Notes under the pieces: model-generated
The model's input: only the letters and a program-made list of their open reading frames with translations
Database searches by the model: none
What the model was told of the DNA's origin: nothing
Translations under genes and position numbers: made by a program
Origin: Paenibacillus sp. SYP-B3998
GTDB lineage: Bacteria; Bacillota; Bacilli; Paenibacillales; NBRC-103111
DNA length: 64,000 nt
Assembly (NCBI RefSeq): GCF_010820665.1
Contig: NZ_JAAIKC010000001.1
Location: 868,001-932,000, forward strand
Direction of reading: 5' to 3'
In this document: positions 33,010-41,251 of the stretch, in pieces
How the letters are laid out: every line of letters starts with the position of its first letter
Position numbering within the stretch: the first letter of the stretch is position 1

Positions 33010-34395
33010 ATGGCACACCATACAATGGCAGCAGTAATTTTACATAAGAAACGGAAACCACGCTTAGAACAGGGACATCCATGGGTATTTCGCAGCGAGA
33101 TTGAACGTGTTGACGGAGAGATAGAACCAGGGCAATTGGTGCCTGTGCATACGTATCAGGGACAATATTTAGGAACGGGCTATTACAATCAAGCTTCGCA
33201 GATTACGGTTCGAATCGTATCCTATCAGCCTCTTGAGTCATTAACGACTGAAGTGTTTGTTGAGCGGATCACGAAATGCTTGCAGCATCGCAAGCGCTTT
33301 TTGAAGGATGCGGCCTCTTATCGCTTGGTTTATGGAGAGGCTGATTTTTTACCTGGATTAATCGTTGACAAGTTTGCTGATGTTCTCGTTGTTCAACTGC
33401 TTACCTTGGGCATGGACCTCTGCCGAAAACAAATCGTTGAAGCGTTGGTACAAGTTATGAATCCAACTGGCATCTATGAGCGCAGCGATGTAGCTGTTCG
33501 TGAGTTGGAAGGTTTGGAGCAGACGAAGGGCTTGCTGTATGGCGAGTGTCCGAAGCATGTAAACATTTTAGAAAATGGTTTGCGTATTCGCGTTGATATT
33601 GAGGAAGGCCAGAAAACAGGCTATTTCTTCGACCAGAGAGAGAATCGCGCTTCCATCGCGCCACTCATGACGGGCTGGGGCATTCGCAGCGGTATTGAGC
33701 TAAAGCAAGTTGAAGAAGATGGGGTAAGCCAACTTTTGCCTGTCAATGCGAATGACAAAGTCGTAACGTTCCCTTTCTGGGATGGCGCTACGGTTCTGGA
33801 ATGCTTCTCCCACACGGGCAGCTTTACGCTTAATGCTTGCAAATATGGGGCGAAAAAAGTTACATGCCTGGATATCTCCGAACATGCGATTGAGAGTGCA
33901 AGAACAAATGTCCAACTGAATGGGTTTGAAGATCGTGTGGAATACGTAGTAGCTGATGCGTTTGAATACTTGCGTCAACAAGTTAAAGGATTGGATGAGC
34001 GCAAGGTGCGTGCTTCTGCAAACGTAGGGCAGGCCAAAGTGGATACATCGAAACCAGTGAGCGCTGGACGTTCATGGGATGTCGTCATCCTGGATCCCCC
34101 AGCATTCGCCAAAACGAAGAGCGCTGTCGAAGGAGCATGTCGAGGATACAAAGATATCAATCTGCATGGGTTAAAGCTCGTGAATGAAGGCGGCTATCTG
34201 GTTACCGCCAGTTGCTCTTATCACATGCATCCCGAGCTATTCCTAGATACGATTCATGCGGCAGCTACGGATGTAGGTAAAATCTTGCGGCTGGTAGAGT
34301 TCCGCGGAGCGGGTATGGATCATCCCCGCATCCTTGGTGTGGATGAGGGACATTATCTAAAATTCGCCATCTTTGAGGTACGCAGCAAATCATAG
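33010..34395 (+). CDS. Class I SAM-dependent rRNA (cytosine-C5) methyltransferase, RlmI/YwbD-like
   Basis: 461 residues; relatives are about 390-400. N-terminal PUA domain (KKRKPRLEQGHPWVFRSEIE), then the methyltransferase domain: KTGYFFDQRENR, VLECFSHTGSFTLNACKYGA, VTCLDISEHAI and the catalytic motif VILDPPAFAKTK. Extra length comes from two insertions, about residues 219-258 (between DQRENR and VLECFSH) and about 330-355 (before VILDPP). Start either ATG 33010 or ATG 33025; the AAAGG site is close to the first. Likely a 23S rRNA methylase; the site is not predictable. Confidence 0.88.
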   Translation: MAHHTMAAVILHKKRKPRLEQGHPWVFRSEIERVDGEIEPGQLVPVHTYQGQYLGTGYYNQASQITVRIVSYQPLESLTTEVFVERITKCLQHRKRFLKDAASYRLVYGEADFLPGLIVDKFADVLVVQLLTLGMDLCRKQIVEALVQVMNPTGIYERSDVAVRELEGLEQTKGLLYGECPKHVNILENGLRIRVDIEEGQKTGYFFDQRENRASIAPLMTGWGIRSGIELKQVEEDGVSQLLPVNANDKVVTFPFWDGATVLECFSHTGSFTLNACKYGAKKVTCLDISEHAIESARTNVQLNGFEDRVEYVVADAFEYLRQQVKGLDERKVRASANVGQAKVDTSKPVSAGRSWDVVILDPPAFAKTKSAVEGACRGYKDINLHGLKLVNEGGYLVTASCSYHMHPELFLDTIHAAATDVGKILRLVEFRGAGMDHPRILGVDEGHYLKFAIFEVRSKS

Positions 34396-34404
34396 ACACC
34401 CAGA

Positions 34405-34437
34405 AGCGAGGCTGAAAAGCCTCGTTTTCTTTTTTAC
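34405..34437 (+). terminator. Terminator of the methyltransferase gene
   Basis: GCGAGGC, loop TGAAAA, GCCTCGT, then TTTCTTTTTT. Confidence 0.88.
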
Positions 34438-34443
34438 GACTTC

Positions 34444-34475
34444 TTGACATTGCCCTAAGGGCAATCCTTTAGAAT
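34444..34475 (+). promoter_or_regulatory. MerR-type promoter/operator with 20-bp spacer
   Basis: TTGACA (34444-34449) and TAGAAT (34470-34475) are 20 bp apart, 3 longer than optimal. The spacer holds the palindrome ATTGCCCT-A-AGGGCAAT (34449-34465). This overlong spacer with dyad is the hallmark of promoters activated by DNA distortion by MerR-family regulators; the downstream gene encodes one. Confidence 0.8.
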
Positions 34476-34518
34476 GGGGATGTTCCTTTATTTTACTTGC
34501 AGAAAGGTGTGGCTTTGT

Positions 34519-35343
34519 TTGTTAACGGTAGGTCAGATGGCGCGCATGTTCGAGATTACGCCCAAAACATTAAGGCATTACGATGCGATCGGTTTGTTTT
34601 CGCCAAGCGCGGTGGGCGAGGACAATCAATACCGCTACTACAAGCCTGAGCAAATGATTCAACTGCGGCGTATTTTATTTTTTCGCCATACGGGCCTTGG
34701 ACTTGAGGTCATTCGTGAGCTGGTTCGCAGCGGTGCGATGGATGATCCAGTTCGGATCAGTCATATCCTCCAGGAGCATGCCGCATCACTTCGTGAAGAA
34801 ATCGCGAATAAGCAGAGTCTGCTTACCTCTGTAGAGGAAATGCTTGGAACAATCAACCAATCAGGAGGAAAGCTAATGAAAGCTCAAGTAGTAACGTTAC
34901 CGGCGTTTCATGTTGTTGGCATGTCTTGGCGAAGCGGAGATGAGGGGACCATTCCTGATCTTTGGGGTCGCTTCAATCCACGTGAAGGTGAAATACAAGG
35001 GAAATTGAATGCTCAGGTGTGTTATGGCCTTTGCGTTCCAATTGAGGACGGCGGAGTTGAATATACGGCTGGCTTCGAGTCTACTGGTACATTCATTCCG
35101 GATGGGATGGTTTTCAAAACAGTGCCTGCTCAGACGTATGCATGGTTTACACATCGGGGATCACTTAGCGGTCTTAGTAAAACGATGGAAGATATTTATA
35201 CGACCTGGCTGCCACAGAACGGGTACAAGGCTGTAAAAGGGATCGATTTCGAGCTGTATACGGAACGTTTTACGGATCCAGATGATGAACATTCCGAGGT
35301 TGATCTTTACATCCCGATAGAAGCAGTTGAGCCATTGATTTGA
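34519..35343 (+). CDS. MerR-family transcriptional activator with GyrI-like effector-binding domain (BmrR type)
   Basis: 274 residues from TTG 34519, which has AGAAAGGTG about 10 bp upstream; any start before about 34,482 would precede the predicted transcript start. Winged helix-turn-helix LTVGQMARMFEITPKTLRHYDAIGLFSPSAV, a dimerisation coiled coil to about residue 115, then a C-terminal GyrI/AraC_E_bind-type domain (FHVVGMSWRSG ... LYIPIE) that binds small, often hydrophobic ligands. Autoregulation through the adjacent 20-bp-spacer promoter is expected. No efflux gene lies beside it, so the target may be elsewhere. Confidence 0.9.
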   Translation: MLTVGQMARMFEITPKTLRHYDAIGLFSPSAVGEDNQYRYYKPEQMIQLRRILFFRHTGLGLEVIRELVRSGAMDDPVRISHILQEHAASLREEIANKQSLLTSVEEMLGTINQSGGKLMKAQVVTLPAFHVVGMSWRSGDEGTIPDLWGRFNPREGEIQGKLNAQVCYGLCVPIEDGGVEYTAGFESTGTFIPDGMVFKTVPAQTYAWFTHRGSLSGLSKTMEDIYTTWLPQNGYKAVKGIDFELYTERFTDPDDEHSEVDLYIPIEAVEPLI

Positions 35344-35409
35344 TAAAATAATATGATTGATAAATAAATTGAATTTACTTTTTTTTATCACTTACTAAGA
35401 AAAGCTGAA

Positions 35410-35439
35410 TTGGATGAAGTTGTAAATACCGAGTAAGAT
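35410..35439 (+). promoter_or_regulatory. Candidate sigma-A promoter of the citrate synthase gene
   Basis: TTGGAT (35410-35415), 18 bp, TAAGAT (35434-35439), 48 bp before the start codon. Confidence 0.45.
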
Positions 35440-35486
35440 GAAGAAAATCAACATTTTGAACTTCATTCTGAAAGGTGGGATCCATC

Positions 35487-36617
35487 ATGGCATCTGTTAC
35501 AGGTTTAGATGGTGTTGTTGCGGCAGAGACCGAATTGTCATTGGTCGATGGCGAAAAAGGGCTACTTATCTATCGAGGCTACGAGGCAAAAGAGCTTGCT
35601 CTTCACGTAAGCTTTGAGGAAGCAGCCTACTTATTATGGAATGGCCAGCTGCCTACAGCTGAACAATTGTTTTATTTTCGCTCAAAATGGAAAGAACTTC
35701 GCGCCGTACCTGCGGGATTGACAGCCATTTTGGATGTGCTGCCTGCGGAGTGTGACATGATGAGTGTCTTGCGAACGGTCATCTCTGCTGCTGGAGCTGA
35801 ACACGGGAAAAATTCTGTGTGGCCTCCTCAGCAAGAGGACATGATTCGTTACACTGTTTTGCTCCCAACTCTTATCGCTTACCGTCATAGGAGGAACGCA
35901 GGTCTTGTATCTGTTGAACCACACCCGGAGTTAGACCATGTCGCTAATTATTTATATATGCTTACGGGGGAGGTTCCGCTGCCTGCTCATGTGAAAGCAT
36001 TAACTGCTTATTTCATTCTGGCCATGGAGCATGGCATGAATGCTTCTACGTTTGCCGGTCGTGTTGTACTCTCTACGCAGTCCGATGTTGCATCAGCGCT
36101 TTGTGCATCGATTGGCGCCATGAAAGGGCCGCTTCACGGCGGTGCGCCTTCCGAGGTCGTTCATATGCTTGACGATATCGGAACGAAAGAAAACGCAGAA
36201 CGGTGGCTCCGTGAGCAGCTTGAAGCTGGTCAACGCCTGATGGGCTTCGGGCATCGGATCTACAAGACGCTCGATCCCCGAGCGGAGGCGCTGCGTATTC
36301 TGATGACGGAACTCTCGATGGAAGACGCTTGGTTTGAGCTTGCTGTTCATGTTGAGGAGACCGCTGTTGGGCTGCTCCATGCGTATAAGCCTGGAAGGAA
36401 GCTCCATACGAATGTAGAGTTTTATGCCGCGGCCGTGCTCAGGGCCGTCTCCATGCCCAAGACACTATTTACGTCTACGTTTACAGCAAGTCGTATGGTG
36501 GGTTGGACAGCCCATCTGCTCGAGCAAGCGAGTTGCAATCGCATATTCCGGCCGCAGTCCGTTTATGTTGGACCAGGACGGACGTCGCTAAGCGAATCTA
36601 ATCAGAATGAAAAATAG
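35487..36617 (+). CDS. Citrate synthase/2-methylcitrate synthase family protein (CitA-like)
   Basis: 376 residues from ATG 35487 (GAAAGGTGGG upstream). Condenses acetyl-CoA or propionyl-CoA with oxaloacetate. Catalytic His residues are present in KGPLHGGAPSEV and GFGHRIYKTLDPRAEAL, and the substrate Arg in SRMVGWTAHLLEQ. The usual catalytic Asp of the NVDFY motif is Glu here (TNVEFYAAAV). This may be a subfamily feature or may change activity. Monocistronic, with a long structured element after the stop. Confidence 0.85.
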   Translation: MASVTGLDGVVAAETELSLVDGEKGLLIYRGYEAKELALHVSFEEAAYLLWNGQLPTAEQLFYFRSKWKELRAVPAGLTAILDVLPAECDMMSVLRTVISAAGAEHGKNSVWPPQQEDMIRYTVLLPTLIAYRHRRNAGLVSVEPHPELDHVANYLYMLTGEVPLPAHVKALTAYFILAMEHGMNASTFAGRVVLSTQSDVASALCASIGAMKGPLHGGAPSEVVHMLDDIGTKENAERWLREQLEAGQRLMGFGHRIYKTLDPRAEALRILMTELSMEDAWFELAVHVEETAVGLLHAYKPGRKLHTNVEFYAAAVLRAVSMPKTLFTSTFTASRMVGWTAHLLEQASCNRIFRPQSVYVGPGRTSLSESNQNEK

Positions 36618-36619
36618 CT

Positions 36620-36738
36620 AAAAACTGCTCCGTGTCATGTATACGAAATGTGACCTGCGAGAGGGACACTTTGCAAAAAAAAGTGCCTTCTTAAGGGTCT
36701 CAGCTTCGTGTATGACGATAGAGGCAGTTTTTTATTTT
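36620..36738. repeat. Long imperfect palindrome (about 115 bp) downstream of citrate synthase
   Basis: AAAAACTGC (36620-36628) pairs with GCAGTTTTT (36724-36732). Inward, GTCATGTATACGAA on the left pairs with TTCGTGTATGAC on the right with small bulges. An inner stem (GACACTTT/AAAGTGCC) closes the middle. The right edge continues in a T-rich tract. It is either an elaborate terminator or a miniature inverted-repeat element. Confidence 0.55.
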
Positions 36739-36782
36739 CTAGAGAGACTATGATTTTTCCTACACCTTTAGGTGGATGCTGC

Positions 36783-36920
36783 ATGAATGGAAATCAACTT
36801 GTGGATGGACTTTTCTTCGTCATGGATGACGAAGGAAAAGGAGATTCGACCGAATCGAATGTGGATTACGCCCGCTCTGTTCGCTTGGTTAACTTACTCG
36901 AGTATTACCCAATTTCCTAA
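36783..36920 (+). CDS. Possible small acidic protein (45 aa)
   Basis: ATG 36783, TAA at 36918-36920, with AGGTGG 7 bp before the start. The product is acidic (VDGLFFVMDDEGKGDSTESNVDYARSV) and has no recognised family. Two perfect palindromes lie inside the frame (36815-36834 and 36843-36856), so the DNA may be conserved for another reason. Kept at low confidence. The next 100 bp up to 37,018 hold nothing recognised. Confidence 0.35.
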   Translation: MNGNQLVDGLFFVMDDEGKGDSTESNVDYARSVRLVNLLEYYPIS

Positions 36921-37017
36921 TCTGACAGGACGCAAGCGGTCGTTTATGCCATAAGGAACAGGATCGTAGATTGATGAAGTTTTGCAATCCAACCCAGCAT
37001 CAAAAAGAAACATCAAA

Positions 37018-37045
37018 AAAATCAGCTCTGCGAGGAGCTGATTTT
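37018..37045 (-). terminator. Terminator overlapping the 3' end of the Rrf2 gene
   Basis: On the minus strand, AAAATCAGCTC, loop CTCGCA, GAGCTGATTTTTT. The stem uses the last codons and the stop of the gene. Confidence 0.8.
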
Positions 37046-37465
37046 GACTGCAAGATCATGATCGATTTCACTTAGCGTCACTTCAGCTAATTCACGTTCA
37101 AGCGCGGCTTGCGCCTGCTGCAATTTGAGCTGAAGAACGGATTGAATATTGTTGCCGACTGGACAATTCGGGTTAGGGTGCTCATGAAAATGGAATAACT
37201 CCGTTTCTTCAGCTACTTCTACAGCGCGGTAAACATCCAGCAGTGTGATTTCTTGCGGAGGTTTGGCCAGTGCTGCGCCGCCAACGCCAAGTCTGATGTG
37301 AATCAAGCCTGCTTTTTTGAGCATGCCGCTCACTTTACGTACGATAACAGGATTAATGTTAATGCTGCCCGCAATCATTTCTGATGTGCAATTTTCACCA
37401 TTCTCCATATCGATTAAGGAAAGGATATGAACACCAATGGTGAAGCGGCTGCTGAACTTTTTCAT
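37022..37465 (-). CDS. Rrf2-family transcriptional regulator (YwnA-like)
   Basis: 147 residues from ATG 37465, preceded by AAGGTGAG. Winged helix: FTIGVHILSLID, TSEMIAGSININPVIVRKVSGMLKKAGLIHIRLGVGGAAL. The three clustered cysteines of IscR/NsrR are absent; only single Cys residues appear (NCTSEM, NPNCPVG), which fits the YwnA/YwgB-type subgroup. It faces addB divergently and has a near-consensus promoter that it may itself control. Target genes unknown. Confidence 0.9.
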   Translation of the reverse strand: MKKFSSRFTIGVHILSLIDMENGENCTSEMIAGSININPVIVRKVSGMLKKAGLIHIRLGVGGAALAKPPQEITLLDVYRAVEVAEETELFHFHEHPNPNCPVGNNIQSVLQLKLQQAQAALERELAEVTLSEIDHDLAVKISSSQS

Positions 37466-37490
37466 AAGTCTCACCTTCTTTGTTGTACAT

Positions 37491-37519
37491 ATTTTAATTA
37501 CAGCTCTGCAGAATGTCAA
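37491..37519 (-). promoter_or_regulatory. Sigma-A promoter of the Rrf2 regulator
   Basis: On the minus strand TTGACA (37514-37519), 17 bp, TAAAAT (37491-37496), 26 bp before the start codon. Confidence 0.78.
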
Positions 37520-37577
37520 GGTATCGTTTGGACGCGGTAAGCCCATGATCTGCCACCCCTCCTTTCTAGTTAAAGTA

Positions 37578-37586
37578 TGATAGAAT
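37578..37586 (+). promoter_or_regulatory. Extended -10 promoter candidate for addBA
   Basis: TGATAGAAT, an extended -10 (TGN-TAGAAT), about 110 bp before the addB start. No good -35 hexamer. Confidence 0.35.
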
Positions 37587-37698
37587 AGAAGGACGAAAAA
37601 GTAGGCTTAATTTAATTTTCATGAAATCAGCTTCCCAACGGAAAGCTTGGATTATGCTTGCAAAGTCAGCTTTTCTTAAAGCGCGAAGGAGATCCCCC

Positions 37699-40600
37699 AT
37701 GGCCGTACGTTTTGTGATTGGTAGAGCCGGTAGCGGCAAAAGTGAACGCTGTTTGCAAGAGATCAAACAGCAGTTGGCTGCGGAGCCAGAGGGTCATCCA
37801 TTGATTCTGCTAGTTCCTGAGCAAGCGACATTTCAGGCAGAGCATGCCCTTGTGTCGGATCCTCATCTTGGAGGAATGATACGTGCGCAGGTATTAAGTT
37901 TTCACCGTTTAGCATGGCGGGTGATGCAGGAAGAAGGTGGGACAGCGAGGCTTCCCATTGATGAGACAGGTAAAAAATTGCTCCTGACGAGCATTTTACA
38001 TAAACAAAAAGAACATTTACGCCTGTTCGGACATTCCGCCGAACAAATGGGTTTTGTTGATAGGCTTAATCAATTATTCACAGAATTGAAACGGTATTGT
38101 GTCACTGCTGAGCAGCTTGATCAACAGGAGTCCAAACGCAGTTCATCGATTGGAGAAACTGGCTTGCTAAGGGAGAAGATGCACGACATCAGGCTCGTAT
38201 ATCGTGAGTTTCAGTCGATGCTGTCAAGGCAATATTTGGACGGAGAAGATTACCTGACACTGCTGGCGGAGCAGATCCCGAATTCCGCTTATTTGCGTTC
38301 GGCTTCTATTTGGATAGACGGATTTCATGGGTTTACACCACAGGAGTTTGCTGTGCTTGGAGGACTTTTTGCGTCGTGCAAAGAGGTGACGATTACGCTT
38401 TGTGTGGATCGTTCGCTAGAAGCTGGCGATGCACCGGATGAACTGGATTTATTCCATCCAACGGCAACGACAATGGTACGGTTACAAGAAATGATAGAGC
38501 AGTTGGGACTTAGCCGATCGGAAGTATTGCTTTTAGCGCCTGAGAATTCTCCGCGTTATGAGGAGAGCCCAGTTCTGGGCTATTTAGAACGTATGTTTGA
38601 TAGCCGAATCGGTGGGAGCGTAAGGCCCTACAAGCTGAATGAAGGGCAAAAGCTGAGTGATCAACTCGTCATTAAAGAGGCTGTTCATCGACGTGCAGAG
38701 GTCGAAGGCGCTGTAAGAGATATGCTGGAGCTTGTGCGGGAGCAGGGCGTGCGCTGGCGTGATATCGCGGTTATGGTTCGCAATATGGAGGGGTACCAGG
38801 ATTTATTAAAGGCAATCCTAACTGATTATGATATCCCTCACTTTTTTGACCAGAAGCGGACGGTTCTCCATCATCCTTTGGTGGAGTTCATACGCTCGGC
38901 CCTTGAAGTCGTGCAGCATAACTGGCATTACGACGCGGTATTCCGATGTGTCAAAACGGATTTGCTGCTTCCAGTAGAAGCTGCTTCAGAACGCCACCTG
39001 ATGGACAAGCTGGAAAACTATGTGCTCGCGTTCGGCATTCAAGGCTATAGATGGACTGATGGTAAGCCTTGGACTTACAAGTTCCGAGCCAACTTGGAGC
39101 AAGCCGATGAGGGTATTCAGGAAGAGACAGCCGCACTCCAACAGTTAAATGAAAGCAAAGATCGGATTGTAAAGCCGCTGCTTGATTTCTCCAAACGTCT
39201 TAAGCAAGCTAGCTCTGTCAAAGAGCAGGTAGAAGCTCTATATGAGCTGTTGGTAGAAGCGCAGGCTCCGAGCAAATTAGAGGCGTGGAGCCTGCGGTCG
39301 TTAGGCGAAGGGAAGCCAGAAAAAGCGCGCGAACACGGTCAAATGTGGAACAGCGTCATGGATATGCTCGATCAGCTCGTCGAAACGATGGGTGAAGATG
39401 ATTTATCCCTGGAGCTGTTCACGGGACTTATTGAAACAGGTATGGAGAGTATGAAGCTAGGATTAGTACCGCCTTCTATGGATCAACTGCTTATAGGCAG
39501 CATGGATCGAACGCGCTCTAGCGGCATCCGTTATGCATACATTTTAGGTGTCAGCGATGGGGTTATTCCAGCGCAGATGAGTGAAAAAGGAGTCCTTACG
39601 GAGTCTGAGCGGGAGGTTCTTACGGATGCAGGCTTGCCGATGGCAAATAGCAGTAGGCGCAAGCTGCTCGATGAGTCGTTTATTATATACACTTCGCTAA
39701 CCGTTCCAGGCAAGCGTCTGTGGATGAGCTATCCGTTGGCTGATGAGGAAGGGAAATCGCTGCTTCCTTCAGAGTTGATCAAACAAATGCGGAAAATGTT
39801 TCCTGGGACGGAGCATCCGTTGTTGTTGGCTGAACCATCTAATGAAGCGGGGCAGACGGAACAGTCGGCTTACATTGTTCATCCGAGTCAAGCGATTTCT
39901 TATTTGGCTGTGCGTATGAAGCATTGGATGTTGGGCGGCCGCATGGCCGATTTATGGTGGGAAACCTACAATTGGTACGTGACTCAGCCGAAGTGGCATA
40001 TGCAGCTGCATGCCTTGACAAGTGCGCTGCAGTATACGAATAAAGAAGCTGGTCTTAGCTCCTCGACAAGCCAGCTGTTATATGGACAGCATTTGCGAGC
40101 CAGCGTTTCTCGGATGGAGAAGTATGTGGCGTGCCCGTTTTCACACTTTTTATCCCATGGTTTAAAACTGAAAGAAAGACGCGTATATCGTTTGGATGCG
40201 CCGGATATCGGGCAGTTATTCCATGCAGCGTTGAATCAATTTGTTCAAAAGCTCCAGCAGGATCAGCTTGATTGGGGATCGCTTTCAGCTGAGGCTTGTA
40301 TGGAGCGCTCCGCTCAGGTCGTGGATGAGTTGGCCCCGAGGCTGCAGGGTGAAATCTTGCTAAGTTCGAGCCGATTTGCTTATATTGCAAGAAAACTGAA
40401 GCAAGTCGTCGGCCGAGCGGCAGTTGTCTTAGGCGAACACGCGAAGCGCGGGCAATTCCAGCCGCTTGGGCTGGAGATTGATTTCGGTCCAGGCAAGGAA
40501 CTGCCGCCGCTTACTTTTGAATTGGACAACGGTTGTACGATGGAAATTATTGGTCGTATCGACCGTGTAGATCGCGCGGATGGCGAACAGGGTGTGCTGC

Positions 40601-41226
40601 TCCGCGTCATTGATTACAAATCGAGCCAGACGTCTTTACAGCTTTCAGAAGTCTATTATGGTTTATCTCTTCAAATGCTGACCTATATGGATGTCATCAT
40701 TACGCATGCCGAGCAGTGGCTAGGTATCCCTGCGAAGCCGGCGGGCGTGCTCTATTTCCATGTGCATAATCCGATGCTGCAGCAAAAAAATGCTTTGGAT
40801 CCAACAGAAGTGGAAAAAGAGCTGCGTAAGCGATTCAAAATGAAAGGTTTAGTCACGGCTGACGCTAGCGTAGCGGGTCTTATGGATGAGCAGTTGGTTC
40901 ACACCGCAGGACACTCTCAGCTCATTCCGGTTGCATTGAAAAAGGACGGGAGCTTCTATTCCAGCTCATCTGTCGCGACGGATGCACAGTGGGATACATT
41001 GCGCAAATATGTACGTAAGCAGGTCAAACAAATTGGGACGGGCATCACGGATGGACATGTTGATATTGCGCCATACCGTTTGGGGAAAAAGACAGCCTGT
41101 CTCCATTGTTCGTATAAATCAGTTTGTCAGTTCGATCCTTTATTTGAAGGCAATGAAACTCAGGTTTGGAAGCAACGAGGGAAAGAGCAGCTATGGTCCG
41201 AGCTAGAGCAAAGCGCAGGCACATAA
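37699..41226 (+). CDS. addB: Helicase-nuclease AddAB, subunit AddB
   Basis: 1175 residues from ATG 37699 (GAAGGAG upstream); a longer in-frame reading from 37621 adds an unrelated leader. Walker A is GRAGSGKSERC at about residue 8. The C-terminal nuclease domain has IDYKSSQTSLQL and the family's 4Fe-4S cysteines: one in CPFSHFL (about 810) and three in CLHCSYKSVC near the end. AddB inactivates as a helicase but recognises Chi and cuts the 5' strand. Order addB-addA is standard. Confidence 0.97.
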   Translation: MAVRFVIGRAGSGKSERCLQEIKQQLAAEPEGHPLILLVPEQATFQAEHALVSDPHLGGMIRAQVLSFHRLAWRVMQEEGGTARLPIDETGKKLLLTSILHKQKEHLRLFGHSAEQMGFVDRLNQLFTELKRYCVTAEQLDQQESKRSSSIGETGLLREKMHDIRLVYREFQSMLSRQYLDGEDYLTLLAEQIPNSAYLRSASIWIDGFHGFTPQEFAVLGGLFASCKEVTITLCVDRSLEAGDAPDELDLFHPTATTMVRLQEMIEQLGLSRSEVLLLAPENSPRYEESPVLGYLERMFDSRIGGSVRPYKLNEGQKLSDQLVIKEAVHRRAEVEGAVRDMLELVREQGVRWRDIAVMVRNMEGYQDLLKAILTDYDIPHFFDQKRTVLHHPLVEFIRSALEVVQHNWHYDAVFRCVKTDLLLPVEAASERHLMDKLENYVLAFGIQGYRWTDGKPWTYKFRANLEQADEGIQEETAALQQLNESKDRIVKPLLDFSKRLKQASSVKEQVEALYELLVEAQAPSKLEAWSLRSLGEGKPEKAREHGQMWNSVMDMLDQLVETMGEDDLSLELFTGLIETGMESMKLGLVPPSMDQLLIGSMDRTRSSGIRYAYILGVSDGVIPAQMSEKGVLTESEREVLTDAGLPMANSSRRKLLDESFIIYTSLTVPGKRLWMSYPLADEEGKSLLPSELIKQMRKMFPGTEHPLLLAEPSNEAGQTEQSAYIVHPSQAISYLAVRMKHWMLGGRMADLWWETYNWYVTQPKWHMQLHALTSALQYTNKEAGLSSSTSQLLYGQHLRASVSRMEKYVACPFSHFLSHGLKLKERRVYRLDAPDIGQLFHAALNQFVQKLQQDQLDWGSLSAEACMERSAQVVDELAPRLQGEILLSSSRFAYIARKLKQVVGRAAVVLGEHAKRGQFQPLGLEIDFGPGKELPPLTFELDNGCTMEIIGRIDRVDRADGEQGVLLRVIDYKSSQTSLQLSEVYYGLSLQMLTYMDVIITHAEQWLGIPAKPAGVLYFHVHNPMLQQKNALDPTEVEKELRKRFKMKGLVTADASVAGLMDEQLVHTAGHSQLIPVALKKDGSFYSSSSVATDAQWDTLRKYVRKQVKQIGTGITDGHVDIAPYRLGKKTACLHCSYKSVCQFDPLFEGNETQVWKQRGKEQLWSELEQSAGT

Positions 41227-41251
41227 CGAATGTGGAAAGGAGAGCATAAAC

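Noticed and set aside
36708-36782. N-terminal extension of the 45-aa candidate gene to a 70-aa protein
   Set aside because: The upstream ATG lies inside the long palindrome and has no ribosome binding site.
37621-37698. Upstream ATG for addB
   Set aside because: The 26 extra residues are unlike AddB, and the ATG at 37699 has GAAGGAG at the right distance.
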